64,000 bases of DNA. Source: Magnetococcales bacterium (GTDB lineage Bacteria > Pseudomonadota > Magnetococcia > Magnetococcales > JADFXB01). Under the pieces are notes generated by a model. The model was not told the origin of the DNA, did no database searches, and was given only the letters and a program-made list of their open reading frames with translations. Of this stretch, positions 29,287 to 37,563 are shown one piece after another (the first letter of the stretch is position 1; the number at the start of each line of letters is the position of its first letter). The position numbers and the translations under genes were made by a program. The DNA lies in contig JADFXB010000003.1 in the NCBI GenBank assembly GCA_015233935.1, positions 1 through 64,000 on the forward strand, written 5' to 3'.

Positions 29287-29530
29287 TGATTATTTCTTTT
29301 CAACCACCGGGGCGGTGCTCTTGCTCACCTCACCCTCTTTCTTTTCCGCTTTCTTTTCCACCTTGCCAGCGGGTTTCACAGGCTGTCCACCCTGGGGAGA
29401 GGCGGGTTGGGCTGCGGTCTGGGCGGCAGGTTGCGCCGGGGCGGCGGGGGCAGCTTCCGTACCGGCCAAAGCACCTTGGGCCAACATCAAACCAGAGACC
29501 AACAGAGCGGCATACAGGGTTTTCATGATT
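29287..29530. repeat. Direct repeat copy 2 (with 28992-29232)
   Basis: The second member of the tandem duplication, carrying the upstream copy of the small secreted-protein gene. The two copies are separated by about 54 bp. Confidence 0.85.
29290..29526 (-). CDS. Small secreted Ala/Pro/Lys-rich protein, copy 2
   Basis: 78 residues, nearly identical to the product of 28995-29228. The signal peptide is unchanged; changes are confined to the residues just after cleavage and to a short V-S-K-S-T stretch near the C-terminus. The P-A-A-Q-T-A-A-Q-P-A-S-P-Q-G-G core and the K-V-E-K-K-A-E-K-K tail are conserved, which suggests selection on these parts or a recent duplication. GGAG lies eight bases before the ATG. 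It is probably the first gene of a two-gene transcript ending at the terminator near 28950. Confidence 0.75.
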   Translation of the reverse strand: MKTLYAALLVSGLMLAQGALAGTEAAPAAPAQPAAQTAAQPASPQGGQPVKPAGKVEKKAEKKEGEVSKSTAPVVEKK

Positions 29531-29695
29531 CATTCTCCACATCAATTGGGTTAAAGGCTTCTTTTTGGGTGGTCCCGGTGGGGTGTTTCTCTCTTCCCTT
29601 TTCCGTCTGACCATGGCCCATAATGTAGCCAATTCATTTGACCCCAACCTGATGGGAACTTTAAGGCTGCGTTAAGCTACCAAGAGATAAAACCA

Positions 29696-30130
29696 ATGAG
29701 AATCAATAGCATGAACAAATACCTTCTGGGAATTGGCCTGGTTTTCTTAAACATGGCCAACAATTCTTTGGCCCAGGCCGCAATTTATAATTGCACTCCT
29801 GATCACCAACACACCTGTGACCAGCAAGGATGCACCACAACCACCGAAAACTTCGCCCACGCCGAAACCTTTACCCTGGATACCCAACGAAAAATCATCT
29901 CTGCCTGCCTGTGGACCGCCTGCTACGAAGGACGTGCCAGTTTTTATCATGTCGATAAACAAGGAGAAATTACCGCCATGGGCCAGTTGCAGGAACAAGG
30001 GGACAACCCGGATAAATCACCCCGCCTCCTCTCCCTCACCAAGGATGCCAACCACCATTTTACCGCCGTCTGGAGTTATTCCGGCTCCGGCCTCACCTTT
30101 GATATGGGCGTTTGCCAACCCATACGTTAA
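29696..30130 (+). CDS. Secreted protein with six cysteines (hypothetical)
   Basis: 144 residues. A signal peptide (hydrophobic core about 9-22, cleaved near A-Q-A) precedes a mature part with six cysteines: C-T-P, T-C-D-Q-Q-G-C, A-C-L-W-T-A-C and a final V-C. These probably form disulfides in the periplasm. I do not recognise the family. AAGAGA lies eight bases before the ATG at 29696; a second ATG at 29711 is possible. A GNAT gene follows 42 bp downstream on the same strand. Confidence 0.65.
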   Translation: MRINSMNKYLLGIGLVFLNMANNSLAQAAIYNCTPDHQHTCDQQGCTTTTENFAHAETFTLDTQRKIISACLWTACYEGRASFYHVDKQGEITAMGQLQEQGDNPDKSPRLLSLTKDANHHFTAVWSYSGSGLTFDMGVCQPIR

Positions 30131-30172
30131 ACTATGGCCATCGTTCACCCCCCTTCATGCCGAGGATGACCC

Positions 30173-31000
30173 ATGCCCAACCCCATTATTCGTCCCCTAA
30201 CCCGGCAAGAAATGACCCTGCCTTTGGAATGGGCCGCCGCCGAAGGATGGAATCCCGGTCTTGCCGATGGGGATTGCTTCCATGCCGCCGATCCCCAAGG
30301 ATTCCTAGTGGCCATGGTGGAAGAACAACCCGTGGCAGTGATTTCAGCGGTCACCTACCAACAAGCCTTTGCCTTTTTGGGATTTTATATCGTCAAACCT
30401 GAATGGCGGGGACAAGGGTATGGCATAGCCTTGTGGAATGCCGCTTTGCAACGATTGTCTTCTTGCACCATTGGCCTGGACGGCGTGGTGGCCCAACAGG
30501 AAAATTATCGTCGATCCGGCTTTGTACTGGCCCACGGCAATCAACGATTTCAAGGAATGGGTGGCGGGGAGCTGCCTGTGGGTGTGGTGGAGGTGGGTGA
30601 AATTCCCTTGGATCAACTGGTGGAGTACGACGCCCGGCATTTTACGAGAAAGCGAACCGCCTTTCTCCAAGGTTGGCGCAATTTTCCCGGTAAAGCCGTT
30701 ATAAGAGATGGTCGCCTGGCAGGTTATGGCATCATCCGTCCCTGCCGCGTCGGCCACAAGATCGGCCCCTTGTTCGCCGATACCCCCCAGGTGGCCGATA
30801 CCCTTTTCCAAGCCCTGGCGTCCACGGTTCCCCAGGCCACGCTCTTTCTGGACCTGCCTCTGCCCAACCCGCAGGCCGTCGCCCTGGCCCATCGTCACAA
30901 AATGACACCAGTTTTTGAAACCGCCCGCATGTATCGGGGCACGCCCCCTGACCTGCCCCTTGCCAACATTTACGGCATTACTTCATTTGAGCTGGGCTGA
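30173..31000 (+). CDS. GNAT-family N-acetyltransferase, two-domain
   Basis: 275 residues. The N-terminal GNAT domain (about 4-145) has the acetyl-CoA binding motif R-G-Q-G-Y-G at 79-84. The C-terminal half (about 150-275) has the pattern of a second GNAT-like domain (acetyltransf_18 type), which in relatives lacks its own CoA site. The substrate is unknown. GAGG lies seven bases before the ATG. It is convergent with htpG, with a hairpin between. Confidence 0.85.
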   Translation: MPNPIIRPLTRQEMTLPLEWAAAEGWNPGLADGDCFHAADPQGFLVAMVEEQPVAVISAVTYQQAFAFLGFYIVKPEWRGQGYGIALWNAALQRLSSCTIGLDGVVAQQENYRRSGFVLAHGNQRFQGMGGGELPVGVVEVGEIPLDQLVEYDARHFTRKRTAFLQGWRNFPGKAVIRDGRLAGYGIIRPCRVGHKIGPLFADTPQVADTLFQALASTVPQATLFLDLPLPNPQAVALAHRHKMTPVFETARMYRGTPPDLPLANIYGITSFELG

Positions 31001-31013
31001 CCTTTTTGCAGAG

Positions 31014-31042
31014 TGCAGGGGGACCCATGGGATCCCCCTGCA
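31014..31042. terminator. Hairpin between convergent genes
   Basis: A perfect 10-bp inverted repeat (arms 31014-31023 and 31033-31042, 9-base loop) between the GNAT gene and htpG. No strong T-run follows on either strand, so termination would be weak or rho-assisted. Confidence 0.55.
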
Positions 31043-31051
31043 TACTTGCTC

Positions 31052-32935
31052 TTATTGACCAGACATCACCAACAACATGCGGTTTAACCGCTTGACAAAG
31101 GCCATGGGATCGTTAAGCGTCCCACCCTCGCCCAACAATGCCTGCTCATACAACAGGTGGCTCCACTCCTCAATCCGCCCCTGCTCACTCTCCGCCTGCA
31201 ACCGCACCACAATGGGATGATGGGGGTTCAACTCCAGAATGCGCTTGCTCTCTGGGACTTCCTGCCCCGCCGAACGTAAAAACCGCTCCAAAGTATGGCT
31301 CATGTCATGCTCTTCACCCACCAGACAACACGGCGAATCGGTCAGACGATTGGTCAAACGAACCTCCTTGACCTTGCCCGCCAAAATTTCCGCCATCTTG
31401 GTGCGCAGGGATTCCATATCCCCCTCACTCTTCTTCAACTCCTCCTCTTCCGCTGCATCCTGCAACTTGCCAAGGTCCAACTCACCCTTGGAAACCGCCT
31501 GCAACGACTTGCCATCAAACTGCTCCAAATGGGTGACCAACCACTCGTCCACCCGATCCGAGAAGACCAAAACCTCGATACCCTTCTTGCGGAAAATTTC
31601 CAAGTGCGGACTGTTGATGGCCGCCGAATGGGTATCCCCCAACACGTAGTAAATCTTCTCCTGACCTTCCTGCATGCGGGATACATAATCCTGCAAAGAA
31701 ACCACCTGATCGGGCGAACCGGTATGGGTGGAAGCAAAACGCAACAACTTGGCCACCCGCTCCTGATGACCATGATCCTCCACCACACCCTCTTTCATCA
31801 CCTTGCCAAAATTTTTCCAGAAGGTGACATATTTTTCCGGCTCCTTCTCCACCATCTCCTCCAGCATGGTGAGCACCCGTCCCACCACACCTTTGCGAAT
31901 GGCCTCCACCGCCCGATTCTGTTGCAAAATTTCCCGGGAAATGTTCAACGGCAGATCCGCAGAATCCACCACACCCTTGACAAACCGCAAATAACGGGGC
32001 AGCAAATCTTCCGCCCCCTCCATGATGAACACCCGGCGGACAAACAATTTCACCCCATGCTTGCGCTCCCGATCCCACAGGTCAAAGGGTGCGCGTTCCG
32101 GCAGATACAACAAGACCGTGTACTCATACTTGCCTTCCAAACGGGCATGGTGATAAGCAAGCGGATCCTGATAATCATGGGAGATATGCTTGTAAAATTC
32201 CTTGTACTCCTCCTCCGTCACCTCACTGCGGGAACGGGTCCACAAGGCGGACGCCTTGTTGACCGTCTCCACCTCCCCTTCCTTCTCTTTGTTGTCACTG
32301 ACCATGCGAATGGGCCAGGAGACATGATCGGAAAACTTGCGAATCACGGAACGCAAACGCCAGCCATCGAGAAATTCATCCTCTTCCCCCCGCAAATGCA
32401 GGATGATGCTGGTACCACGAGCCAATCCCTCTTCCGCCTCCACCGTATACTCCCCATCCCCACGGGACTCCCAACGCACCCCTGTCGAATGGCCCGCCCG
32501 GCGGGAAAGAACCGTCACCCGGTCGGCAACGATAAAGGAGGAGTAAAAACCAACCCCAAACTGACCAATCAGGTTGGCATCCTTGCTTTGATCACCCGTT
32601 AACGACTTGACAAACTCCTTGGTCCCCGAATGGGCGATGGTGCCAAGATTTTCAATAATTTCATCGTGACTCATGCCGATACCGTTATCGGACACGATCA
32701 CGGTACGCGCCTCCTTGTCAAAGGAAACGGTAATGGCCAAATCGGCATTGCCTTCATAAAGGGCTTCATTGGCCAAGGCCTCAAAGCGCATCTTGTCCAG
32801 GGCATCGGAGGCGTTGGAGATCAACTCCCGCAAAAAAATTTCCTTGTTGCCGTAAATGGAATGGACCATCAGGTCCAAAAGTTGACGAACTTCTGCCTGG
32901 AACTGACGTGTTTCTTTCTTATCCGCTTGACTCAT
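31052..32935 (-). CDS. htpG: Molecular chaperone HtpG (Hsp90)
   Basis: 627 residues, full length. The N-terminal GHKL ATPase domain has E-L-I-S-N-A-S-D-A-L-D, the D-N-G-I-G-M box and the G-x-x-G-V-G-F-Y-S-S lid segment. The middle domain has the catalytic Arg region N-I-S-R-E-I-L-Q-Q-N. The C-terminal dimerisation domain is present. The family is a cytosolic ATP-dependent homodimeric chaperone. A GGGAGG lies about 14 bases before the ATG, somewhat far. The region upstream of it (32936-33116) holds no gene and probably the promoter. I see no sigma-32 site I can vouch for. Confidence 0.97.
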   Translation of the reverse strand: MSQADKKETRQFQAEVRQLLDLMVHSIYGNKEIFLRELISNASDALDKMRFEALANEALYEGNADLAITVSFDKEARTVIVSDNGIGMSHDEIIENLGTIAHSGTKEFVKSLTGDQSKDANLIGQFGVGFYSSFIVADRVTVLSRRAGHSTGVRWESRGDGEYTVEAEEGLARGTSIILHLRGEEDEFLDGWRLRSVIRKFSDHVSWPIRMVSDNKEKEGEVETVNKASALWTRSRSEVTEEEYKEFYKHISHDYQDPLAYHHARLEGKYEYTVLLYLPERAPFDLWDRERKHGVKLFVRRVFIMEGAEDLLPRYLRFVKGVVDSADLPLNISREILQQNRAVEAIRKGVVGRVLTMLEEMVEKEPEKYVTFWKNFGKVMKEGVVEDHGHQERVAKLLRFASTHTGSPDQVVSLQDYVSRMQEGQEKIYYVLGDTHSAAINSPHLEIFRKKGIEVLVFSDRVDEWLVTHLEQFDGKSLQAVSKGELDLGKLQDAAEEEELKKSEGDMESLRTKMAEILAGKVKEVRLTNRLTDSPCCLVGEEHDMSHTLERFLRSAGQEVPESKRILELNPHHPIVVRLQAESEQGRIEEWSHLLYEQALLGEGGTLNDPMAFVKRLNRMLLVMSGQ

Positions 32936-33116
32936 GGCAAAATGGATCCTCCCTCATGACGGTTGTACCAAACAACCTGCCTCCCAAGGAAACCCTGTGC
33001 TAAACTGGTTCTCCATGCAGGCACGGTTGCAGGCAGCAGGCTGCCTGGGGGTTAGATAATCACTCTTTTGCTTTTGTCAAATCCAAAAGGGAACTTTTCT
33101 TAAAGGAAATTGCATC

Positions 33117-33869
33117 ATGCAAAAATCCAGGGAGTCGGATGATCTTCTGGTGGTCTTAACCGGGGCTGGTATATCCGCCGAATCCGGTGTTCCCACCTTT
33201 CGTTCCAACGGCGGACTTTGGCGCACCTATCGCTATCAGGATCTGGCCACCCCGGAAGCCTTTCAAAAGGATCCCCTACTGGTGTGGGAGTTTTATCGTT
33301 GGCGACAGGAAAATGTGAAAAAGTCCCAACCCAATCCCGGCCACCTGGTTTTGGCTCAACTGGCCAAACAGTTGGGGCGTCGCATGGTGCTGGTCACCCA
33401 AAATGTGGACGATCTGCACGAACGTGCTGGCAGTAGCGATGTAATCCACATGCATGGGGAAATCATGAAGGCTCGCTGTATCCACTGCCAATCGGTATTG
33501 GCTGCCTTCGACTATCAGGATTCCGGTCAACCCTGTCCCCGCTGCAAGGCCCCCCGTACCCTGCGCCCCCATATCGTCTGGTTTGGCGAAACACCCCTGC
33601 ACATGGAAGAGATCCATACCTATCTCAACCAGGCTACCGTGTTCATGACCATCGGCTCCAGCGGAACCGTTTATCCCGCTGCCCAGTTTGTGGAGACCGC
33701 CCGCGCCAACGGGGCCTTTACCCTGCTCCTCAATCTGGAAGCCGCCGATAACACCCGCGCCTTCCATCGGGTATTGCAAGGCCCCTCCTCGGCCCTCCTG
33801 CAAGAGATGATCACCCAGGGCGAGAACGATATTTTTGACTACTTCCGCCGTTTGCGTATGGGAAATTAA
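33117..33869 (+). CDS. cobB: NAD-dependent protein deacylase, sirtuin class III
   Basis: 250 residues. The NAD-binding G-A-G-I-S-A-E-S-G-V-P-T-F-R motif is at 16-29, the T-Q-N-V-D-D-L-H motif near 94-101 and the catalytic His113 in H-M-H-G-E. A zinc site uses Cys121, Cys124, Cys140 and Cys143. Tyr60 and Arg63 (Y-R-W-R) are the acyl-pocket pair that marks class III sirtuins able to remove succinyl groups. The enzyme is cytosolic and uses NAD. A glycosyltransferase-like gene starts 6 bp after its stop, so the two are co-transcribed. Confidence 0.93.
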   Translation: MQKSRESDDLLVVLTGAGISAESGVPTFRSNGGLWRTYRYQDLATPEAFQKDPLLVWEFYRWRQENVKKSQPNPGHLVLAQLAKQLGRRMVLVTQNVDDLHERAGSSDVIHMHGEIMKARCIHCQSVLAAFDYQDSGQPCPRCKAPRTLRPHIVWFGETPLHMEEIHTYLNQATVFMTIGSSGTVYPAAQFVETARANGAFTLLLNLEAADNTRAFHRVLQGPSSALLQEMITQGENDIFDYFRRLRMGN

Positions 33870-33875
33870 TCCATT

Positions 33876-34970
33876 ATGGCCATTCGCTTATGGTGTGCCA
33901 TTTCTGGCCATGGTTATGGTCACTTCGCCCAACTGGCTCCCATTCTGCGCCTTTTGCACCAATGGCGACCAGATATGGAATTCCAGTTGGCAGGCGGTCC
34001 CCCCACCGCCATCATGGCCAGTCGCCTGGGTTTCCCTTTTCTTCACGATCCCCGCCATCGGGATGTGGGATTGGTCCAACAAGGGGCCATACAGGTGGAC
34101 CTGCCCGCCACCCGCCACGCCCTGGCAAGCCTGCACCACTCCTGGTCCCATTGGCTCCAGGAAGAGATCACCGCCATGGCCCACTGGCGACCGGATCTGG
34201 TGCTGGCCAATATTCCCTACCTCTCCCTGATGGCGGCAGACCACTTGGCCATTCCCACGGTGGCCATCGCCTCCCTGACCTGGGATAAGGTCATCACCGC
34301 CTATTTCGGTCAACAAAACAAGGACATCTCCCCCTGGCTGGAACAAATGACCAATGCCTACGGTCACACCCAACTGGCCCTGCTACCCGAACCCGCTCTG
34401 CCCAACCCACCCTTTTCCAACTGTCAGTTTATCCCCCCCATAACCAACCCCGGCACCCAAAAAAGAGAACAATTGCGCCAGGAATTGCATATATCTCCAC
34501 AAGATAATCGTCCCCTGGTCTTTGTCAGTTTTGGCGGCATTCCCACCGAATTTCCCGACATCCACGCCCTGGCTGCCGAACAACAAGTTTTGTGGCTGGT
34601 CAACTTTCCCCACATCCCCAAAGAAGACAATTTATATCATTTAGATCAACTGGATCATTGGAGCCACAGCGATATCACCGCATCGGTGGATGCCATGGTG
34701 GGTAAACCGGGTTATGGCATGGTGGTGGAAGCAGTGGCCAGCGGCATCCCCTTTTTATATTTACGCCGCTACACCTTCCCCGATGAAGATGTGCTCTGTC
34801 CCTGGCTCCACCGTCACGGGCGCGGCCTGGAGTTGGATCAGGCAACTTTTTGGAGTGGTCGCTGGCTACCTGCTCTGCAACATCTTTGGTCCCAACCGCC
34901 CCCCCCCATCCCTGCCATGAACGGTGCCCAGGTGGCTGCCGAAAAAATTATTTCTTTGCTACCCCCATGA
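33876..34970 (+). CDS. MurG-like (GT-B) glycosyltransferase
   Basis: 364 residues with the two-domain GT-B pattern. The N-terminal segment has G-H-G-Y-G-H (11-16), as in MurG and related enzymes. The C-terminal nucleotide-sugar site shows G-K-P-G-Y-G-M-V-V-E-A, then A-S-G-I-P and a Y-L-R-R-Y segment. No signal peptide is visible. The donor and acceptor cannot be read. It follows the sirtuin gene by 6 bp and overlaps the convergent membrane-protein gene by 23 bp at the 3' ends. A role in surface glycan synthesis is inferred. Confidence 0.8.
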   Translation: MAIRLWCAISGHGYGHFAQLAPILRLLHQWRPDMEFQLAGGPPTAIMASRLGFPFLHDPRHRDVGLVQQGAIQVDLPATRHALASLHHSWSHWLQEEITAMAHWRPDLVLANIPYLSLMAADHLAIPTVAIASLTWDKVITAYFGQQNKDISPWLEQMTNAYGHTQLALLPEPALPNPPFSNCQFIPPITNPGTQKREQLRQELHISPQDNRPLVFVSFGGIPTEFPDIHALAAEQQVLWLVNFPHIPKEDNLYHLDQLDHWSHSDITASVDAMVGKPGYGMVVEAVASGIPFLYLRRYTFPDEDVLCPWLHRHGRGLELDQATFWSGRWLPALQHLWSQPPPPIPAMNGAQVAAEKIISLLPP

Positions 34971-36342
34971 GCTGAAGGCATCCGGCCATCAACAGGGAGG
35001 GCAATAAAACTCCCGTTCCCATGACATAGCGTTCAATGGGGGGTTCCACCAGGACCACTTCCAACGAACCCGCCATAAACCAGCCCACCGCCATCAACGC
35101 CACCAACACCAGAGCATATTCCCTGTCTTGCTGGAGTAATATGCTACGGTGGGTTATCACCCCCTCCTCCTCCCCATATTGACTCAAATATAGATTTTTG
35201 AGCCACAACAGCACCATCAATAAGAGCAATCCCTGTATCAGCGGATCCATGCGAATAAGGGTCAACACCGCCTCCACCATGGAGCGCATGATCCACTGCG
35301 CATAGGCCAAGGGATGGTGTTTGAGAATGGCCAGGGAAAGTTTGCTCAACGCCTTGTTGGCCAACAGGGTATTCCCCCCATGTCCGGCAACGGCAGCAGG
35401 TAAGGCCACCTGATGGATGGATGTATTATAATCATTATACCATGGATTATACTTGATGCTCCCCTGCCGCCCCAGTGGGTAGGTGAGGCCAAGGAGTTGG
35501 CGTTGTTGCAAAATATCCCTAGCCAGGGGTTGCACTTCCTCCGGCAATTGGGGAATCAGGGCGTTAGAAATCATGGGGGTGGCGATGCCTGCAATATTGA
35601 TCCCGCCAAAGGAGACTACACCAAAATGATCCACCGTCAGCCAACGCAGTGAGCCGTAGAGCAAGAAGGGCAGCAGGGCAACCAACGCCACCCGCATCCA
35701 CCCTCTGTTGGCCCGCACACAATGGGGAAGGATGATCATTTTTTCCAGAAGCCAGGCCAGTAATGGCAACAAAGGAATCAAAAATAAATACATAGGTCTG
35801 ACCAGCCAGGTGGCTGCCAAGGCCATCGCCAACAACCACCATCCCCGTCCACTGCCCAAGGACCACAACATCAAGGAAAGGGAGAGCAAGCCTAGAGAAA
35901 GGCCAGGGGCATCGCTCAACAGGGTTTGCCCATAAAGGCGCAACATGGGGGTAAACAACAGGGGAAGGGCAATCCAGAAGGCACTCCAGGGCAAGACCAG
36001 CACCGCCCGTAATCCACTATAAAAAAGCAACACGGAAAAAACATGCAGGGCATATTGAAAGGCGGGAATCCACCAGTGCCCCCCCAGGGAGGCACTCCAG
36101 GAAAGGATCCATGGATAACCAGGAGTACGGATATTTGAGAGAATTTCCTGCCAGGAAAGGTTGTGCCATTCCAGATAGGTGGCAGAATCGGGCATGAGTT
36201 GGGGACCGGTGCCTGCCATGCCATTCAGATAATAGACCAGCAAAGAGATCAGCAGCAATAAAATGGGAGGACGCGGCATGCCAGGAAGAGGTGTCATGAT
36301 CCACAAAACCGATTGGGTAAAATTGAGGGTTTGATGATCCAT
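34948..36342 (-). CDS. Polytopic membrane protein, GT-C/PMT-like glycosyltransferase candidate
   Basis: 464 residues with about ten hydrophobic helices. An early luminal-type loop carries M-P-D-S-A-T-Y-L and the helix after it carries R-T-P-G-Y-P-W. The Asp and the R-x-P-G-Y-P pattern are typical of GT-C/DUF2029/PMT_2-type membrane glycosyltransferases, which use a lipid-linked sugar. No exact family can be named. The start is uncertain: ATG at 36342, or ATG at 36297 just before the first helix; neither has a good Shine-Dalgarno. Its 3' end overlaps the GT-B gene, so the two may belong to one glycan pathway. Confidence 0.7.
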   Translation of the reverse strand: MDHQTLNFTQSVLWIMTPLPGMPRPPILLLLISLLVYYLNGMAGTGPQLMPDSATYLEWHNLSWQEILSNIRTPGYPWILSWSASLGGHWWIPAFQYALHVFSVLLFYSGLRAVLVLPWSAFWIALPLLFTPMLRLYGQTLLSDAPGLSLGLLSLSLMLWSLGSGRGWWLLAMALAATWLVRPMYLFLIPLLPLLAWLLEKMIILPHCVRANRGWMRVALVALLPFLLYGSLRWLTVDHFGVVSFGGINIAGIATPMISNALIPQLPEEVQPLARDILQQRQLLGLTYPLGRQGSIKYNPWYNDYNTSIHQVALPAAVAGHGGNTLLANKALSKLSLAILKHHPLAYAQWIMRSMVEAVLTLIRMDPLIQGLLLLMVLLWLKNLYLSQYGEEEGVITHRSILLQQDREYALVLVALMAVGWFMAGSLEVVLVEPPIERYVMGTGVLLPSLLMAGCLQLMGVAKK

Positions 36343-36356
36343 CGGAATGGATTATC

Positions 36357-37553
36357 ATGGCTGTTTTTTATCATACCAACAGCCGCCCTCTTTCTGAAAG
36401 CATATCTATGGCCAGACCCCCTTCATTTCACGATCATCGTTCGGAACCCGAACTGGATGATATCCGCCTGGATGATCGTATGGATGATACCGAGTCTTTC
36501 GGGCTGGAACCCCGTCCCTCCCTCTCCCGTCGTCCTGCCGCTGCCGCCCCTTTTTCGGTAGGTAAGCTGGTGGCTGGCATGGTTGGTGGTATTGGCATTT
36601 TATGGGGAGGATATCAAGGCGTGGATATGGTGCAAACCCATATTCACAATCGAGTGGACGAACTACTGGCTGCTGAACGCCAAACCCTCAATGACTCCCT
36701 CACCCAGTTGGCCGAGGAAAGGCGTGCCCTCGCAACCGCCAAGAGCACCCTGGAAAATAATATGAGCAAGGCGGACACCCAGGTCAAAGCCTTGCTGGAG
36801 GAGCGGAAAAAGCTCAAAGAGGAAAAACAGAAGCTGGAAGAGGAACTTAAAAAACAGTCGGAGGCCCGCAAGAAAGCGGATGAGGCCAAAACCCAGTTGG
36901 AAGAAAAGGAAAAACAGGCCAAGGAAAAACGCCAGGCAGAGGAGAGTCGTCGTCAACAGGAAGAGGCCAAGCGGGATGAAGAGGCCAAAGTGGTGGCGAC
37001 GGAGCGTACCCGTTTGAAAGAAGAGCAGAAGCATTTGGAGCAGGAAAAGAAGCAGTTGGAGCAAGAGAAAAAACAGTGGGAGGAGAGCCGCAAAGCCAGG
37101 GAAGAGAAGGTTAAAGAGGAGAAGACCAAGGCGGAAGCCGTCCCCACCACCCCCACCATTGAAGGGGTGGACAAGGATTTGTCTGCCGGGCGACTGAGCG
37201 AACCCAAGGGCAACAATGCCATGGAAAAGATGGAGTGGCTGGCCCGGTTGGATCCCAACAACAAGGTTTTGGCTCCCCGCTGGCAAAAATTGGCCGAAAT
37301 GCTGTTGGCCAAAGCGGATGAAGCCATTGCTGCCAAAGATTTCAAGGGGGCCGATCTCCATCTTAAACAGGCAGAAAAGATATCTTTTGCCAGGGAACAG
37401 ACCGCCCGCGCCCGCCAACGATTGGCCCATGCCAAGGAGGCCAACAGCAAGCTGGATTTGGATGCCCTGCGCCAGGCTGAAGAGGAAGAGGTTTTGCGCC
37501 GTCTGGAGCAAAACCGTTCCCCGGCCAATCGTCCTCCCCAACCCCGCCGATGA
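36357..37553 (+). CDS. Membrane-anchored coiled-coil protein
   Basis: 398 residues from the ATG at 36357; an ATG at 36408 gives 381. An acidic Asp/Arg-rich cytoplasmic tail (about 30-60) is followed by a membrane helix (about 68-88) with a Gly-rich pattern. Then comes a long coiled coil (about 95-275) dominated by Glu, Lys, Gln and Arg in K-K-L-E-E-E heptads. A C-terminal helical region (about 285-380) has the spacing of one or two TPR-like units. The layout resembles TolA or other periplasm-spanning proteins. It diverges from the membrane glycosyltransferase gene with 14 bp between the longest starts. The function is unknown. Confidence 0.75.
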   Translation: MAVFYHTNSRPLSESISMARPPSFHDHRSEPELDDIRLDDRMDDTESFGLEPRPSLSRRPAAAAPFSVGKLVAGMVGGIGILWGGYQGVDMVQTHIHNRVDELLAAERQTLNDSLTQLAEERRALATAKSTLENNMSKADTQVKALLEERKKLKEEKQKLEEELKKQSEARKKADEAKTQLEEKEKQAKEKRQAEESRRQQEEAKRDEEAKVVATERTRLKEEQKHLEQEKKQLEQEKKQWEESRKAREEKVKEEKTKAEAVPTTPTIEGVDKDLSAGRLSEPKGNNAMEKMEWLARLDPNNKVLAPRWQKLAEMLLAKADEAIAAKDFKGADLHLKQAEKISFAREQTARARQRLAHAKEANSKLDLDALRQAEEEEVLRRLEQNRSPANRPPQPRR

Positions 37554-37563
37554 TCAAAGGGAA

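Noticed and set aside
31295-32602. Forward open frame of 435 codons opposite htpG
   Set aside because: Antisense shadow of htpG; its composition is skewed and there is no start signal.
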